IMG/VR virus record: IMGVR_UViG_3300043409_000928
Span: 186,001 to 250,000 of that record
DNA: 64,000 nucleotides
Source of the DNA: a virus
Reading direction: 5' to 3' (one strand)
Positions 8,623 to 16,981 of this stretch are shown here, one piece after another; within the stretch, counting starts at the first letter, position 1; each line of letters starts with the position of its first letter. The notes below the pieces were generated by a model. The model saw only the letters and a program-made list of their open reading frames with translations. It was not told where the DNA came from and did no database searches. Position numbers and translations under genes: made by a program.

Positions 8623-9038
8623 GCTTTAGCAATTATAGCATAAACTTTACTGGCCAGCAACTTTTCTCTTGCCATTGCTTCAATTTCCCAGGGCCGGTTG
8701 TAATACTCGGCCTTGACATGTTGACCCATCCAAAATCTCTTTGTACGAACTGCTTTGTACTGACCTTTGGCATATTGCTTTACATGAATCATTTCATGAG
8801 CCAGAGTCTCAAACAGACGATCACCTCTTAAGTTAGAGTCCAACAGCATCAGTATGTGCTTGGGAGCAATCTCACATACATTGCCCTTTATACCTAAAGC
8901 ATTGGCCAATCCTTTTTTAAATTGGATCTCTACAGTATAAGTGCTGTTGGAAATTTTAAGTTCTTGTTTATAAAGATGCACAGTTGCGTTAACCAAGGCC
9001 TGTTTGCCCTTACTCTTTGAATGTACAACAATGTTCAT
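8619..9038 (-). CDS. SprT-like zinc metallopeptidase
   Basis: A protein of 139 residues with HEMIHVKQYAKGQ at 81-93 (HExxH, His81/Glu82/His85) and a later Glu in PWEIEAMA that can be the third zinc ligand. This is the layout of SprT-like peptidases, some of which digest DNA-protein crosslinks. It lacks the extra zinc ribbon of larger family members. The substrate is unknown; a role at phage DNA is plausible but not shown. Confidence 0.75.
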   Translation of the reverse strand: MNIVVHSKSKGKQALVNATVHLYKQELKISNSTYTVEIQFKKGLANALGIKGNVCEIAPKHILMLLDSNLRGDRLFETLAHEMIHVKQYAKGQYKAVRTKRFWMGQHVKAEYYNRPWEIEAMAREKLLASKVYAIIAKA

Positions 9039-9039
9039 T

Positions 9040-9339
9040 TTATCCCCATGTTAGTTTTAAAATTGCTAACAATTCATAATGTACATCAAATTTTGCAGAT
9101 GCCGGCTCATGAAAATTGTAGCGAGTAGGTTGTTCATAAGGATGTTCATACCATTGTCCCCGAGGTTGAGTTCTGGTCCAGGTAGCAATATCCTTGCTCA
9201 CATGTATAGTATACCACTTTTCGCCGTCTATGTCAACCGGCCAGGTTCCTGCTGTTTTGGAAACAGTATAACCTGGACCAGAATTAGGAAACACAATATT
9301 CCATTGTTGTTGGATTGCAGTTTTGATTAGCATGTACAC
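9040..9339 (-). CDS. Small paralog-family protein (B)
   Basis: A protein of 99 residues starting MYMLIKTAIQQQWN and ending KFDVHYELLAILKLTWG. The terminal L-x-L-T-W-G matches copy A (8386-8622). It is Trp/Tyr-rich like the other copies. It overlaps the preceding gene of the family by 13 bases. Confidence 0.65.
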   Translation of the reverse strand: MYMLIKTAIQQQWNIVFPNSGPGYTVSKTAGTWPVDIDGEKWYTIHVSKDIATWTRTQPRGQWYEHPYEQPTRYNFHEPASAKFDVHYELLAILKLTWG

Positions 9340-9593
9340 CTCAATCTAAAAAGCATTGCTTCTTCTGGATCATTAAATGTTACCTCTAGTACTGCTGATA
9401 ACGATTCTGTATTCCGATATCTTACTTCGTATGCGGCACTTGGACAATGCATATTCAACCAAATTTTAAGAACATCAAACCCTGGATACGGTGGAGAACT
9501 TCCTACCGGCAAGTTATATGGAAAGCAATCACAAATCCAAAGGTCGCCAAGCCTCCAAGATTTAACTATTTTAACTGACCAGTTGTCTTCCAT
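9327..9593 (-). CDS. Small paralog-family protein (C)
   Basis: A protein of 88 residues starting MEDNWSVKIVKSW and ending LEVTFNDPEEAMLFRLRCTC, with the family strand-helix signature. The middle holds LKIWLNMHCPSAAYEVRY, matching TDWMETHCPGADCTPRF in copy E, so copies C and E are the closest pair seen. Confidence 0.65.
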   Translation of the reverse strand: MEDNWSVKIVKSWRLGDLWICDCFPYNLPVGSSPPYPGFDVLKIWLNMHCPSAAYEVRYRNTESLSAVLEVTFNDPEEAMLFRLRCTC

Positions 9594-9892
9594 ATTTCCA
9601 AGTCTTCACGATATATATTGCCTCCAAGCCTTAGTCTGGCCAGTACAGCATCTTCTATGTTCTTAAAGCTGATCAGTGTTATGGTATCATTTGAACTTCC
9701 GCTGACATCACTTACGTCAGTTGTTTGCATGATCCATAAATCTCCATCTCCATGGTACATATCATAATAACTGAATTCGTCCCGTGTGGTCAAAATAACA
9801 GGTGAAATAGTTTCACTTAGCCAAGAGTATACATCTTCTAGGTTGGCATCACCAATGTACAGATTATGGTTTAGCCACTTGTCAAACATCAA
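9566..9892 (-). CDS. Small paralog-family protein (D)
   Basis: A protein of 108 residues (or 107 from the second Met) starting MMFDKWLNHNLY. The family signature TLISFKNIEDAVLARLRLGG is followed by about 18 extra C-terminal residues not present in the other copies. It overlaps copy C by 28 bases and copy E by 11 bases. Confidence 0.62.
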   Translation of the reverse strand: MMFDKWLNHNLYIGDANLEDVYSWLSETISPVILTTRDEFSYYDMYHGDGDLWIMQTTDVSDVSGSSNDTITLISFKNIEDAVLARLRLGGNIYREDLEIWKTTGQLK

Positions 9893-10169
9893 AGTTCAGC
9901 ATGAAATATGCCGCCTCATCTTTGCTGGTAATGTTTACAGTTACCATTGGATTGCCACTATTAAATCTAGGTGTACAATCTGCGCCAGGGCAATGCGTCT
10001 CCATCCAATCTGTGAACTCGCGGTGGTCGTTGCAGTACACCCAACAATGCCATCCTACAATCTCTTCACGGAATTCGCGAGGATCCATGCCAGGCTTTAA
10101 TAACACGCTGGGAATGTCATACCAGCCGTCATCAAACCGCCAGTGATGAACTGATATTTGTTGTTTCAT
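9882..10169 (-). CDS. Small paralog-family protein (E)
   Basis: A protein of 95 residues starting MKQQISVHHWRFDDGWYDI and ending VNITSKDEAAYFMLNFDV (family signature). It contains HCPGADCTPRF, shared in outline with copy C. Start and stop codons overlap those of the flanking copies. Confidence 0.65.
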   Translation of the reverse strand: MKQQISVHHWRFDDGWYDIPSVLLKPGMDPREFREEIVGWHCWVYCNDHREFTDWMETHCPGADCTPRFNSGNPMVTVNITSKDEAAYFMLNFDV

Positions 10170-10468
10170 TACGCACCGTGATATAATTTAAAAAGGGCCG
10201 CATCTGCTTGTACTTTGAACAAGATACGACTTCGAAACTCATCGTCAACCCAGCACCAGTTGGAATTTTGACAAACATCATGTGGAGTGGGGGTTCTTTC
10301 ATGCCACTCCCAATCTTTAAAACCTTTGCTTGGTCCCCACGTACTCCAGCACCAAGCTCGAACACTATGAAAGTTAATTTCATTACTTTGGCTTAGGTCA
10401 ACAAAGTACTTGAAATATGGATAGCCCGAGTATCGTTTGTCAAGTTTTCGAACTTGCATCACATCCAC
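10169..10468 (-). CDS. Small paralog-family protein (F)
   Basis: A protein of 99 residues starting MDVMQVRKLDKRYSGYPYF, with VRAWCWSTWGPSKGFKDWEW and the ending LFKVQADAALFKLYHGA (family signature). It is the first copy of the tandem array in the direction of transcription and overlaps the membrane-protein gene upstream by 10 bases. Confidence 0.65.
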   Translation of the reverse strand: MDVMQVRKLDKRYSGYPYFKYFVDLSQSNEINFHSVRAWCWSTWGPSKGFKDWEWHERTPTPHDVCQNSNWCWVDDEFRSRILFKVQADAALFKLYHGA

Positions 10469-10746
10469 ATTCTAATTAGTGCTATGGTATCAATGGTGAC
10501 CAGCAATGCATAGTTGGCCAACATGCCAGTACTTCCTCTAGTTTTACTTGCCCATGCAAAAATTACACATTGGATTATAAACAGAGGATACAGAATTAAA
10601 AACGGAGGGGTAGGTACTGTAAGCATCATTGTAAAAGCACAACCGATACTCAAGAACCAAGCAAAAATTTCCAGCACACATCGTAAGGGATTTTCTCGCC
10701 AGTCCTCTCTAATGTAGTCACCTACACTAGCAAGCAATTTCTTCAT
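10459..10746 (-). CDS. Small integral membrane protein
   Basis: A protein of 95 residues with three predicted membrane spans: roughly 21-45 (CVLEIFAWFLSIGCAFTMML), 49-66 (PFLILYPLFIIQCVIFAW) and 75-93 (GMLANYALLVTIDTIALI). The first 20 residues (MKKLLASVGDYIREDWRENP) are probably cytoplasmic. Its start overlaps the stop of the DsbA-like gene (TAATG). The function is unknown. Confidence 0.72.
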   Translation of the reverse strand: MKKLLASVGDYIREDWRENPLRCVLEIFAWFLSIGCAFTMMLTVPTPPFLILYPLFIIQCVIFAWASKTRGSTGMLANYALLVTIDTIALIRMWM

Positions 10747-10997
10747 TACACTTTGTTTTTAGTGACAATAAGGATTTCTTCAACTGCTTCTAAGTCACTC
10801 TGATCTTTATCAAAGTCTCCCTTGAAAGCTTTTGTGATAGCCTTGGTCAGGACCGCCGGTTTAATTTCCATTTCTTCAGCAATGGCCGCAACAGTTTCTT
10901 TTAGGCCCACGCTAAGGTCATCAATTTCTCGTTTGACTTGGACGCCTTCTTGTATCACTTTGGTAAGTTTGGCAATTTGTTCTGGGGTAAAGCTCAT
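10746..10997 (-). CDS. DsbA-like double-stranded-DNA-binding protein
   Basis: A protein of 83 residues starting MSFTPEQIAKLTKVIQEG, all helical, with VGLKETVAAIAEEMEIKPAVLTK followed by an acidic helix (SDLEAVEEILIV). This resembles T4 DsbA, a small dsDNA-binding protein associated with late transcription. The match is by pattern and size only. It is the first gene after a strong promoter (11031-11059) and has an AGGAG site. Confidence 0.55.
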   Translation of the reverse strand: MSFTPEQIAKLTKVIQEGVQVKREIDDLSVGLKETVAAIAEEMEIKPAVLTKAITKAFKGDFDKDQSDLEAVEEILIVTKNKV

Positions 10998-11030
10998 TTA
11001 TTTCTCCTGTGAGTTGTAATCTACAGTACG

Positions 11031-11059
11031 AGTATACAATATCTGTGCCTACAAGTCAA
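11031..11059 (-). promoter_or_regulatory. Sigma-70 promoter for the 7.3-11 kb small-gene operon
   Basis: Minus strand TTGACT (11054-11059), 17-base spacer, TATACT (11031-11036), 34 bases before the DsbA-like ATG. It has the same hexamers as the clamp promoter. It sits directly after the stop of the nucleotidyltransferase gene, so it separates the sugar cassette from the replication-side operon. Confidence 0.82.
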
Positions 11060-11061
11060 GT

Positions 11062-11820
11062 TTATTTTCGCTCAATGTCATCTTCGTCGCAAGCTGAACC
11101 AAATTGGATCTCAATGATTTTACATGGTCCTGTATATGGATTAGAGAGCCTGTGCCACTCATTGTTCGATATATCAATCCTGTCATGGCGATACAAGGTT
11201 CTTGCAGGCAACGAGTATCCACTTGACATTTCAAGGTGTACATTACATATACCGTCAGCAACATGCCAAAATTCTTTTCTAAATTTATGCCGTTGTAGAC
11301 TTAAACTTTGGCCCGGCATAACTGTAAGTTCCTTCACTTTAGTACCGTCTACATCATGTAACACACGATAGTAACCCCAAGGCCTTTCTATCTTTGGACT
11401 TTTCCATTCTTCTAGTATCCAACTACTACTGTTCTTTTTATTATCGCCACCTATACCAAATACAAATTTAATATTGCTATCTTGTACATCCATTTCGGGA
11501 ATATTGTCTTTGGTTCTATCGCCGCCGTTTGCAAATATTATATCAGCTGATGGATATAACATCCTAACATTTTTGATGGCTTCGATTGCCGAATCATCAT
11601 TGTCGTTAAACAATATACAATGATCCACAACTTTAAGATTTTGAACTATATCTATACGTTCACCTGCCGGCATAAATGCACGACCTTTTTTACGCCCAAG
11701 CCAGCTGTCTGAATTGATCCCCACTATCAGTTTATCGCCTAGGGTTCTTGCTTCTTTAAAATAAGCAATGTGTCCGCTGTGAATAGGATCAAATCCGCCC
11801 GTTACTAATACGATTTTCAT
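11062..11820 (-). CDS. Cytidylyltransferase-like domain fused to ManC-type cupin
   Basis: A protein of 252 residues. Residues 1-135 are an HldE/RfaE-type nucleotidyltransferase: VTGGFDPIHSGH (the HxGH site), GINSDSW and RIDIVQNLKVVDHCI. From about 143 the chain matches the type II phosphomannose-isomerase cupin of ManC: ERPWGYYRVL, VKELTVMPGQSLSLQRH, FWHVADG, HRLSNP and CKIIEIQFG, ending just after EDDIER. The His pattern of the cupin metal site is only partly kept (LQRHKFRKEFWH). A fusion of these two domains is unusual. It likely makes or isomerises an activated sugar for the transferases in this cassette. Confidence 0.8.
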   Translation of the reverse strand: MKIVLVTGGFDPIHSGHIAYFKEARTLGDKLIVGINSDSWLGRKKGRAFMPAGERIDIVQNLKVVDHCILFNDNDDSAIEAIKNVRMLYPSADIIFANGGDRTKDNIPEMDVQDSNIKFVFGIGGDNKKNSSSWILEEWKSPKIERPWGYYRVLHDVDGTKVKELTVMPGQSLSLQRHKFRKEFWHVADGICNVHLEMSSGYSLPARTLYRHDRIDISNNEWHRLSNPYTGPCKIIEIQFGSACDEDDIERK

Positions 11821-11823
11821 TTG

Positions 11824-12432
11824 TTATTTTTTTCTTACTAAAACTATGCCATGGTCTTTGTTCAATACTACAGAGAATCCCAAGATTTCAAGATATGGTA
11901 TAACAGCACCGCATTTGCCAGTATATGTTCCATATTCCTGCGCCCAGTATGTGTCATCACATACTATCATGGCTTCATCTGTTAACATATCAGTAAGCCG
12001 CATTGCTTGTCTAAGATGGGTAAATTGACTCTGATGGTTAGTCATTTCTAAGTTAAATTGTTCGCGATATTTAACTTGTTGAGCAACTATACTAGGATCG
12101 GGATCAGCACTTTGTGGATTCCAGTCCCAATCAAAATTGTCAAGTAACACAATACTAAACTTAAGATCCTTGTTTTCATCTAGAAAATCTTCACCTGTTT
12201 GATTAAAAAATTCAACAGGTAAACTAAATGGCAATTTATCAAATTCTTCTCGATTGTGATCAATTACATCGTTATCCACATCAACTGAAAATAACTTACG
12301 GTCAAGGTTTTTGGCAAGTGTTGCAAAAATATAGGTACTGCCATCACCGCGGTCAGATCCAATTTCTAATAGATCCCCTTCAATTTCAAAGTCCTTGATA
12401 AATTGTAACGCTTCGGTAAATTTCATTGACAT
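11824..12432 (-). CDS. Class I SAM-dependent methyltransferase-like protein
   Basis: A protein of 202 residues with a Rossmann entry at LLEIGSDRGDGSTYIFA, an acidic strand end (LFSVDVDNDVI) and a later VLLDNFDWDW. The pattern resembles TylF/macrocin-type sugar O-methyltransferases. It ends 3 bases before the nucleotidyltransferase-cupin gene and would decorate the same glycan (inference). The opposite-strand gene starts only about 40 bases away. Confidence 0.65.
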   Translation of the reverse strand: MSMKFTEALQFIKDFEIEGDLLEIGSDRGDGSTYIFATLAKNLDRKLFSVDVDNDVIDHNREEFDKLPFSLPVEFFNQTGEDFLDENKDLKFSIVLLDNFDWDWNPQSADPDPSIVAQQVKYREQFNLEMTNHQSQFTHLRQAMRLTDMLTDEAMIVCDDTYWAQEYGTYTGKCGAVIPYLEILGFSVVLNKDHGIVLVRKK

Positions 12433-12472
12433 ATAGTAGATTCCTGGGTGGTTTTTAATGATAAGTATTCAT

Positions 12473-13402
12473 ATGAAGCTATTTACTGAATTTTTTAACT
12501 GCAAATACCCAATTGCCTCAATGGCAATGAATCGGGTATCTGACATACAATTGGCCAAGGCCATTAGGTCAGCTGGTGGACTTCCCAGCCTATCAATTTT
12601 TAATTACTACATTGGACCTGCTACGTTGGACTTTGCGGCATTCCGTCAAGACCTAATAGATTACACCACTACCTATCCCGACGGTAGTATCTTAATAAGT
12701 GTTGACTCAGGCTGCTATTCTACCACAGGCTTTGTAGATACAATGATTGAGTTTAACATCAAATGTGTTGAGGTTATTCGTGGCGATATTCTAGACGATG
12801 ATAACAGTGATGAAAACACCGGTATAAACAACTCAGCAATGAAATTAAAAAAGCATGGAACATTAACTTTTGTTAAAGCACTTGGAATATATGACTTAGA
12901 CAACTTGACAGAGATTGACGGAGTAATTGTAAAAGGATCAGAGGGCGCAGGCCGCGGTAATACTAGTAAAAAATCTTTAAAAGAGCTAGTGCTCGAAGTA
13001 CAAGAAAAATTACCCAATATGCTGATCATACCAGCCGGCGGCATTGGCACTAGTGAGCAGGTCAAGGAATACATGGATATGGGTATGTTTGCAATTGGCA
13101 TTGGTACAATGTTTGCCGCATGTGTAGAAAGTAAAATCTCAACAGAGTCAAAGTTAAAGATGGTGTCTGCATCAAGCGCAGATTTATCTAGACTCAATAA
13201 CGGAACAATCAGCGACTACAATCAATCAGCATTGGTATTTGAAAAAGTTAACGCACCAATGGATTTTAACAATACAAGAGGCTTAATAAAGGGCATTGTA
13301 GATCCAAGTTCTGGACACATCTTTGCCGGCCGAGGAATAGATCATATTACTGAAATATTGCCTGCCAGCGAAGTTATACAACGATTGGTAAAAGACTTAT
13401 AA
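12473..13402 (+). CDS. Nitronate monooxygenase / NPD-family TIM-barrel protein
   Basis: A protein of 309 residues from MKLFTEFFNCKYP; an ATG 15 bases upstream is also possible and neither has a clear ribosome site. FMN-barrel marks: PIASMAMNRVSD at the N-terminus, IVKGSEGAGRGN (the VxGxEAGGH position) and IIPAGGIGTSEQVKEYMDMG then GIGTMFAACVES. The family oxidises nitronates or acts as FMN-dependent dehydrogenases; the substrate here is unknown. It is the only plus-strand gene between 1 and 25.8 kb, divergent from the methyltransferase and convergent (6-base overlap) with the dehydrogenase fusion, which suggests separate acquisition. Confidence 0.75.
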   Translation: MKLFTEFFNCKYPIASMAMNRVSDIQLAKAIRSAGGLPSLSIFNYYIGPATLDFAAFRQDLIDYTTTYPDGSILISVDSGCYSTTGFVDTMIEFNIKCVEVIRGDILDDDNSDENTGINNSAMKLKKHGTLTFVKALGIYDLDNLTEIDGVIVKGSEGAGRGNTSKKSLKELVLEVQEKLPNMLIIPAGGIGTSEQVKEYMDMGMFAIGIGTMFAACVESKISTESKLKMVSASSADLSRLNNGTISDYNQSALVFEKVNAPMDFNNTRGLIKGIVDPSSGHIFAGRGIDHITEILPASEVIQRLVKDL

Positions 13403-15748
13403 AGAATTGTTTTTCAGGAACTCAAACAAAGTTCCATGTAGATGTAAGTCTTTCATTCCTTCAAAAATTTCTTTATTTTGATATGCAATCATACTAAGTT
13501 GTCTGTATACAAGTCCCTTAGTAACAGCATCTAGATTACATAATCGTTGTATTTCATCTGCCACTGCCGCCAAACGACTGTTATGGTCTTCAACTTCGTC
13601 ATAGTATTCGTTCAGCACACCGGTAAATGTTTTGAATCCAAGTTCACGAAGCTTCTTTAAGAATCCAGCTGGACCAACAATGATAAAAGGATGGCCGTTG
13701 GCAATGGCTTTAAATGTCTTTTCGCTGATGAAGATTTCCTTTTGGTTCCATGTAGTTTCTGTTACTACACTTAGTATAGTAGTTTCGTAGTGATCTGCTA
13801 CTACTGGGCCATTTGTAGTGATGTTATAATCGTCAATGACCATACGGTCCTGTAACAGGGGTATGTACTTTTCTTTATCCTCTGGTGAAACATTATGATC
13901 GGCGTCAAGAATGTCTTCCACAGTTTGTGTAAACCCTTGATAAAATTCTCCTGTGGGCACAAAGCTTACGAGTCCATGCTCAGTGAGACTACGAAGTTTT
14001 AATTCAGCAACCAATTGGCAGCGATGTGTTCTTAAAACTCTGTTATAGTTTAAAAACCACTTGTCTTTTTTGGCGTAGTCGTGTGTTACTTCTAACTTAG
14101 AGTCTATCCATTCATTGATAGAAATAAAACTTAAATGATTTTTGTATCCAGGGTATGCCAATTCATTGGCGTCATCGTGTGAAAGTAACTCATTTGCGTA
14201 GATGTATTGATCATCAGTTACTTCTGGCCAAAATTTGCCAAGGTGGTTACGAAACATTTGACCATGTGCAATGATTCCTTCATGCTGTGTCAAGAAAATA
14301 AACCGGTCTGACTCTTTGAGTTGTATCTGTCCTTTTAGTTTAGTAATTAGTATTTCAGCCGACTCTTCAAAGTTAATCTCTGGTACATTGACATATACAA
14401 AGTAAAATGCTGGCTTTGTAACATCCAATGTTACACTGAATGTGTCGTTGATTTTTCTAAAAATACTACCGCTATAAACAGGCGATAAGAATGCTCCGTT
14501 AATAACCGGCCTGCTAAATTTAGGATTGCCATAATGTATTACCTTGCATCCATTGACAGAATTTACAGTTCTCCAAGGATCAACTATAATGCTACCTGGT
14601 GCAAATTTAAAATAGAATTGTTCGGTATCAACTTCAACACCAGTTCCAGCATAGGTAATTGCAGGATTGTGTGCAAGTAAAATCACAGCCGGGCCAGTTG
14701 GATAATCCGTGTCACCGGTTAGTGGATCTGCGTATGTGACCGGAATATTATCGCACTGTGCATAATGCCCCACCAGCAGACTGTAGCTACCAATGGTATA
14801 TTCAACATATGGTTTATATGCCTTGCCATGTATTACAATTGGCAAGTTGTTTTCTCTTGCAAGTGCAGTAAGCCTGTGCGCCATGTTCATTGCTTGTGCA
14901 TCTCTACTGCCCATAATGGCTTGGAATAGGTCGTACCCTAAATCCAAATCTTTGGCTAGCCAGCGTAGTGCAATGTTATCTCTGGGATGACAAGCACCTG
15001 CATCACCCATTCCGGCTGTTAAGTATCTAGGACCAGTGATGCGCTGTGTGGCGGCTTTGAGTGCATCAGTTACAACGTCCACATTGATGTTGCCATTCCT
15101 TTCAGCAACATCTTGAATCATATTAACCATGCCAATTTTGGCGCTGATAAATGTGTTGTAGAAAATTTTAATTGCTTCAGCTTCGTCCCAGGTACCAATG
15201 TTGATGCGTGGTTCATTTTTCATCAGGGGCTTATAAAAGTCAATCAGCTCTTGAGCATCGCCAGTGAGGCTTCCGTCTTCTGTGCCAATGATTAGGCATT
15301 CAGGATTGACCATATCCCACTTAACAGAGCCCATAGCGATAAGATAGGGATTGTAAACAAAACGACCACGCTGTAAAAAAGTCAACAACTGTCTTCTTGT
15401 AGTACCTGGCAATACTGTGCTAATCAGCACAATCATTTGCTCATTGGTGACCACTAGATTTAATTTTTGCAATACATCAATGACAATGCCATAATCAAAA
15501 TCCACAGGTTCCATGTCTGAGATTGGAGTTTCCCCTCCGTACATTGGATGATGTGGAGTGGGTACAGCAACAAATATAATGTTGCGCCCTTTGACTGCTT
15601 CTTCAATGGTGTCCAGCATTGGAATTAGTGCGTCAGGATCTTTGACAACATCATATCCAACTACATCGTAATGTTCGGCCATTACTTCAGCGCATGGCAA
15701 ACCTAACTTGCCACAGCCAATCATTGCTACTTTCATGTGTTCTTTCAT
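13397..15748 (-). CDS. Nucleotide-sugar dehydrogenase fused to glycosyltransferase-like domain
   Basis: A protein of 783 residues. Residues 1 to about 410 form a UDP-glucose/GDP-mannose dehydrogenase: MIGCGKLGLPCAEVMAEHY (GxGxxG), IFVAVPTPHHP, ISTVLPGTTR and GMGDAGACHPRDNIAL, where the Cys is at the catalytic position of the GGSCLPKD motif. Residues about 420-783 form a second domain with FLNYNRVLRTHR, ISEKTFKAIANGHPFIIVGP and KLRELGFKTF, homologous to the next two transferase-like genes in this cassette. SEK-x5-NGHP resembles the nucleotide-sugar site of exostosin- or fucosyltransferase-like GT-B enzymes, though the family is not certain. The fusion suggests that a uronic acid is made and transferred by one polypeptide. 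Confidence 0.78.
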   Translation of the reverse strand: MKEHMKVAMIGCGKLGLPCAEVMAEHYDVVGYDVVKDPDALIPMLDTIEEAVKGRNIIFVAVPTPHHPMYGGETPISDMEPVDFDYGIVIDVLQKLNLVVTNEQMIVLISTVLPGTTRRQLLTFLQRGRFVYNPYLIAMGSVKWDMVNPECLIIGTEDGSLTGDAQELIDFYKPLMKNEPRINIGTWDEAEAIKIFYNTFISAKIGMVNMIQDVAERNGNINVDVVTDALKAATQRITGPRYLTAGMGDAGACHPRDNIALRWLAKDLDLGYDLFQAIMGSRDAQAMNMAHRLTALARENNLPIVIHGKAYKPYVEYTIGSYSLLVGHYAQCDNIPVTYADPLTGDTDYPTGPAVILLAHNPAITYAGTGVEVDTEQFYFKFAPGSIIVDPWRTVNSVNGCKVIHYGNPKFSRPVINGAFLSPVYSGSIFRKINDTFSVTLDVTKPAFYFVYVNVPEINFEESAEILITKLKGQIQLKESDRFIFLTQHEGIIAHGQMFRNHLGKFWPEVTDDQYIYANELLSHDDANELAYPGYKNHLSFISINEWIDSKLEVTHDYAKKDKWFLNYNRVLRTHRCQLVAELKLRSLTEHGLVSFVPTGEFYQGFTQTVEDILDADHNVSPEDKEKYIPLLQDRMVIDDYNITTNGPVVADHYETTILSVVTETTWNQKEIFISEKTFKAIANGHPFIIVGPAGFLKKLRELGFKTFTGVLNEYYDEVEDHNSRLAAVADEIQRLCNLDAVTKGLVYRQLSMIAYQNKEIFEGMKDLHLHGTLFEFLKNNSL

Positions 15749-15769
15749 AATATTAAAGTAATTTACTTA

Positions 15770-16981
15770 TTAAAAGGAATTCCATATCCCTTTGACTATT
15801 TTTTCTAGCTGAGCTTCTTCATCAATCTTACATGAATCTTGCCACCGATGGTTGAACACTTTTTGATTGTGTACTAGTACAGGGTACATTTCCGTTCGCA
15901 TTTGCTTTAATTCAGTTACTGATAGATTACTTAACCTTTTTATCTCACCAACAATCATCTGAATCCTGGTCTCTAGATCCTCTACTTCGTCGTATCGTTC
16001 GTCCCACCATGTCATAAATGTTTGATAGCCCATTTCGCGAAGTTTCTTTAAGGCGCCAGGATTACCAACCAGCATAAACGGATGGCCAACTCCAATAGTT
16101 TTCCATACTTTTTCAGAGAAAAACAACATTCCAGCATAGGTATGTGTTTCGGAAATAAGGCTAAGAAAGGTCTGCTCATAATGGGCCAACGAAAGTTGCC
16201 TTGCAGGATTATTGGTAGCAAGATCCATGTCAATTTCTTTTGGCATAAAAGAATCAATAAGTTCAGCTTCATTATGCAAGTGTTCTGGTAATAACAATTT
16301 TGTATTCTTAAGGTTATCGCCGTGGTAGCTGACCAATCCCCTATGTAATAAATTTTCTTTTATCAAATATGCAGTCATCATTGCACGATGCACTTTAGGT
16401 CTTCGATTGTAATTCAAGTACAAATTACCATCTGTTGCTGGTTCAAATTTTGATATGTTATCATGTATACCTTCAACCCAGCACAAAAATGTATTCACGC
16501 CCATCATAGTAAAGTTTAGGTCTGTACTAGGTTGAAGATTGGCATGTATTAAGTACACCTGATCTTTTGTGAGACCACGCTCACTGCACCAACGGTTTAG
16601 TATTTGCAAATCATTTTCAAATTGGCCAAATCCTGTCTCACCTTCAAATGGGAATACAAATACTATTTTGCAACGATTTTCAGCAACTGCATCAAACACA
16701 CGCTGATCTACATGCTGGAATCCCACATGTTCCATCCTTATAAAATAATGGGAGTCTCTTATTATTATAGGAAAGATAAACTTATCATTAACAACAGAGT
16801 CCAACGCCACATACCCAAAATCTTCTTGATAAGAGAGAAAGTCAGTCAATCCTGTCAGGCACCATTGCTGGCCATGAGTTGGCAGGTTACTCTTGTCGTG
16901 ATAGTCTAAAGGTATTGTATTTGGAAGCCACCAATTGAGTACATTGTCCCAATGTTGAATTGCTAGATTAACTTTTTGCAT
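15770..16981 (-). CDS. Glycosyltransferase-like protein, paralog of dehydrogenase C-domain
   Basis: A protein of 403 residues; the start is taken at MQKVNLAIQHWDN, since the open frame upstream lies wholly inside the radical SAM gene. The C-terminal half carries YLNYNRRPKVHRAMMTAYL, SEKVWKTIGVGHPFMLVG and KKLREMGYQTFMTWWDERYD, the same series of motifs as residues 420-783 of the dehydrogenase fusion. It overlaps the radical SAM stop by 14 bases. It probably transfers a sugar in the same pathway. Confidence 0.72.
   Translation of the reverse strand: MQKVNLAIQHWDNVLNWWLPNTIPLDYHDKSNLPTHGQQWCLTGLTDFLSYQEDFGYVALDSVVNDKFIFPIIIRDSHYFIRMEHVGFQHVDQRVFDAVAENRCKIVFVFPFEGETGFGQFENDLQILNRWCSERGLTKDQVYLIHANLQPSTDLNFTMMGVNTFLCWVEGIHDNISKFEPATDGNLYLNYNRRPKVHRAMMTAYLIKENLLHRGLVSYHGDNLKNTKLLLPEHLHNEAELIDSFMPKEIDMDLATNNPARQLSLAHYEQTFLSLISETHTYAGMLFFSEKVWKTIGVGHPFMLVGNPGALKKLREMGYQTFMTWWDERYDEVEDLETRIQMIVGEIKRLSNLSVTELKQMRTEMYPVLVHNQKVFNHRWQDSCKIDEEAQLEKIVKGIWNSF

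Noticed and set aside
12715-13197. Minus-strand open frame of 160 codons
   Set aside because: Antisense to the nitronate-monooxygenase-like gene, which has convincing barrel motifs.
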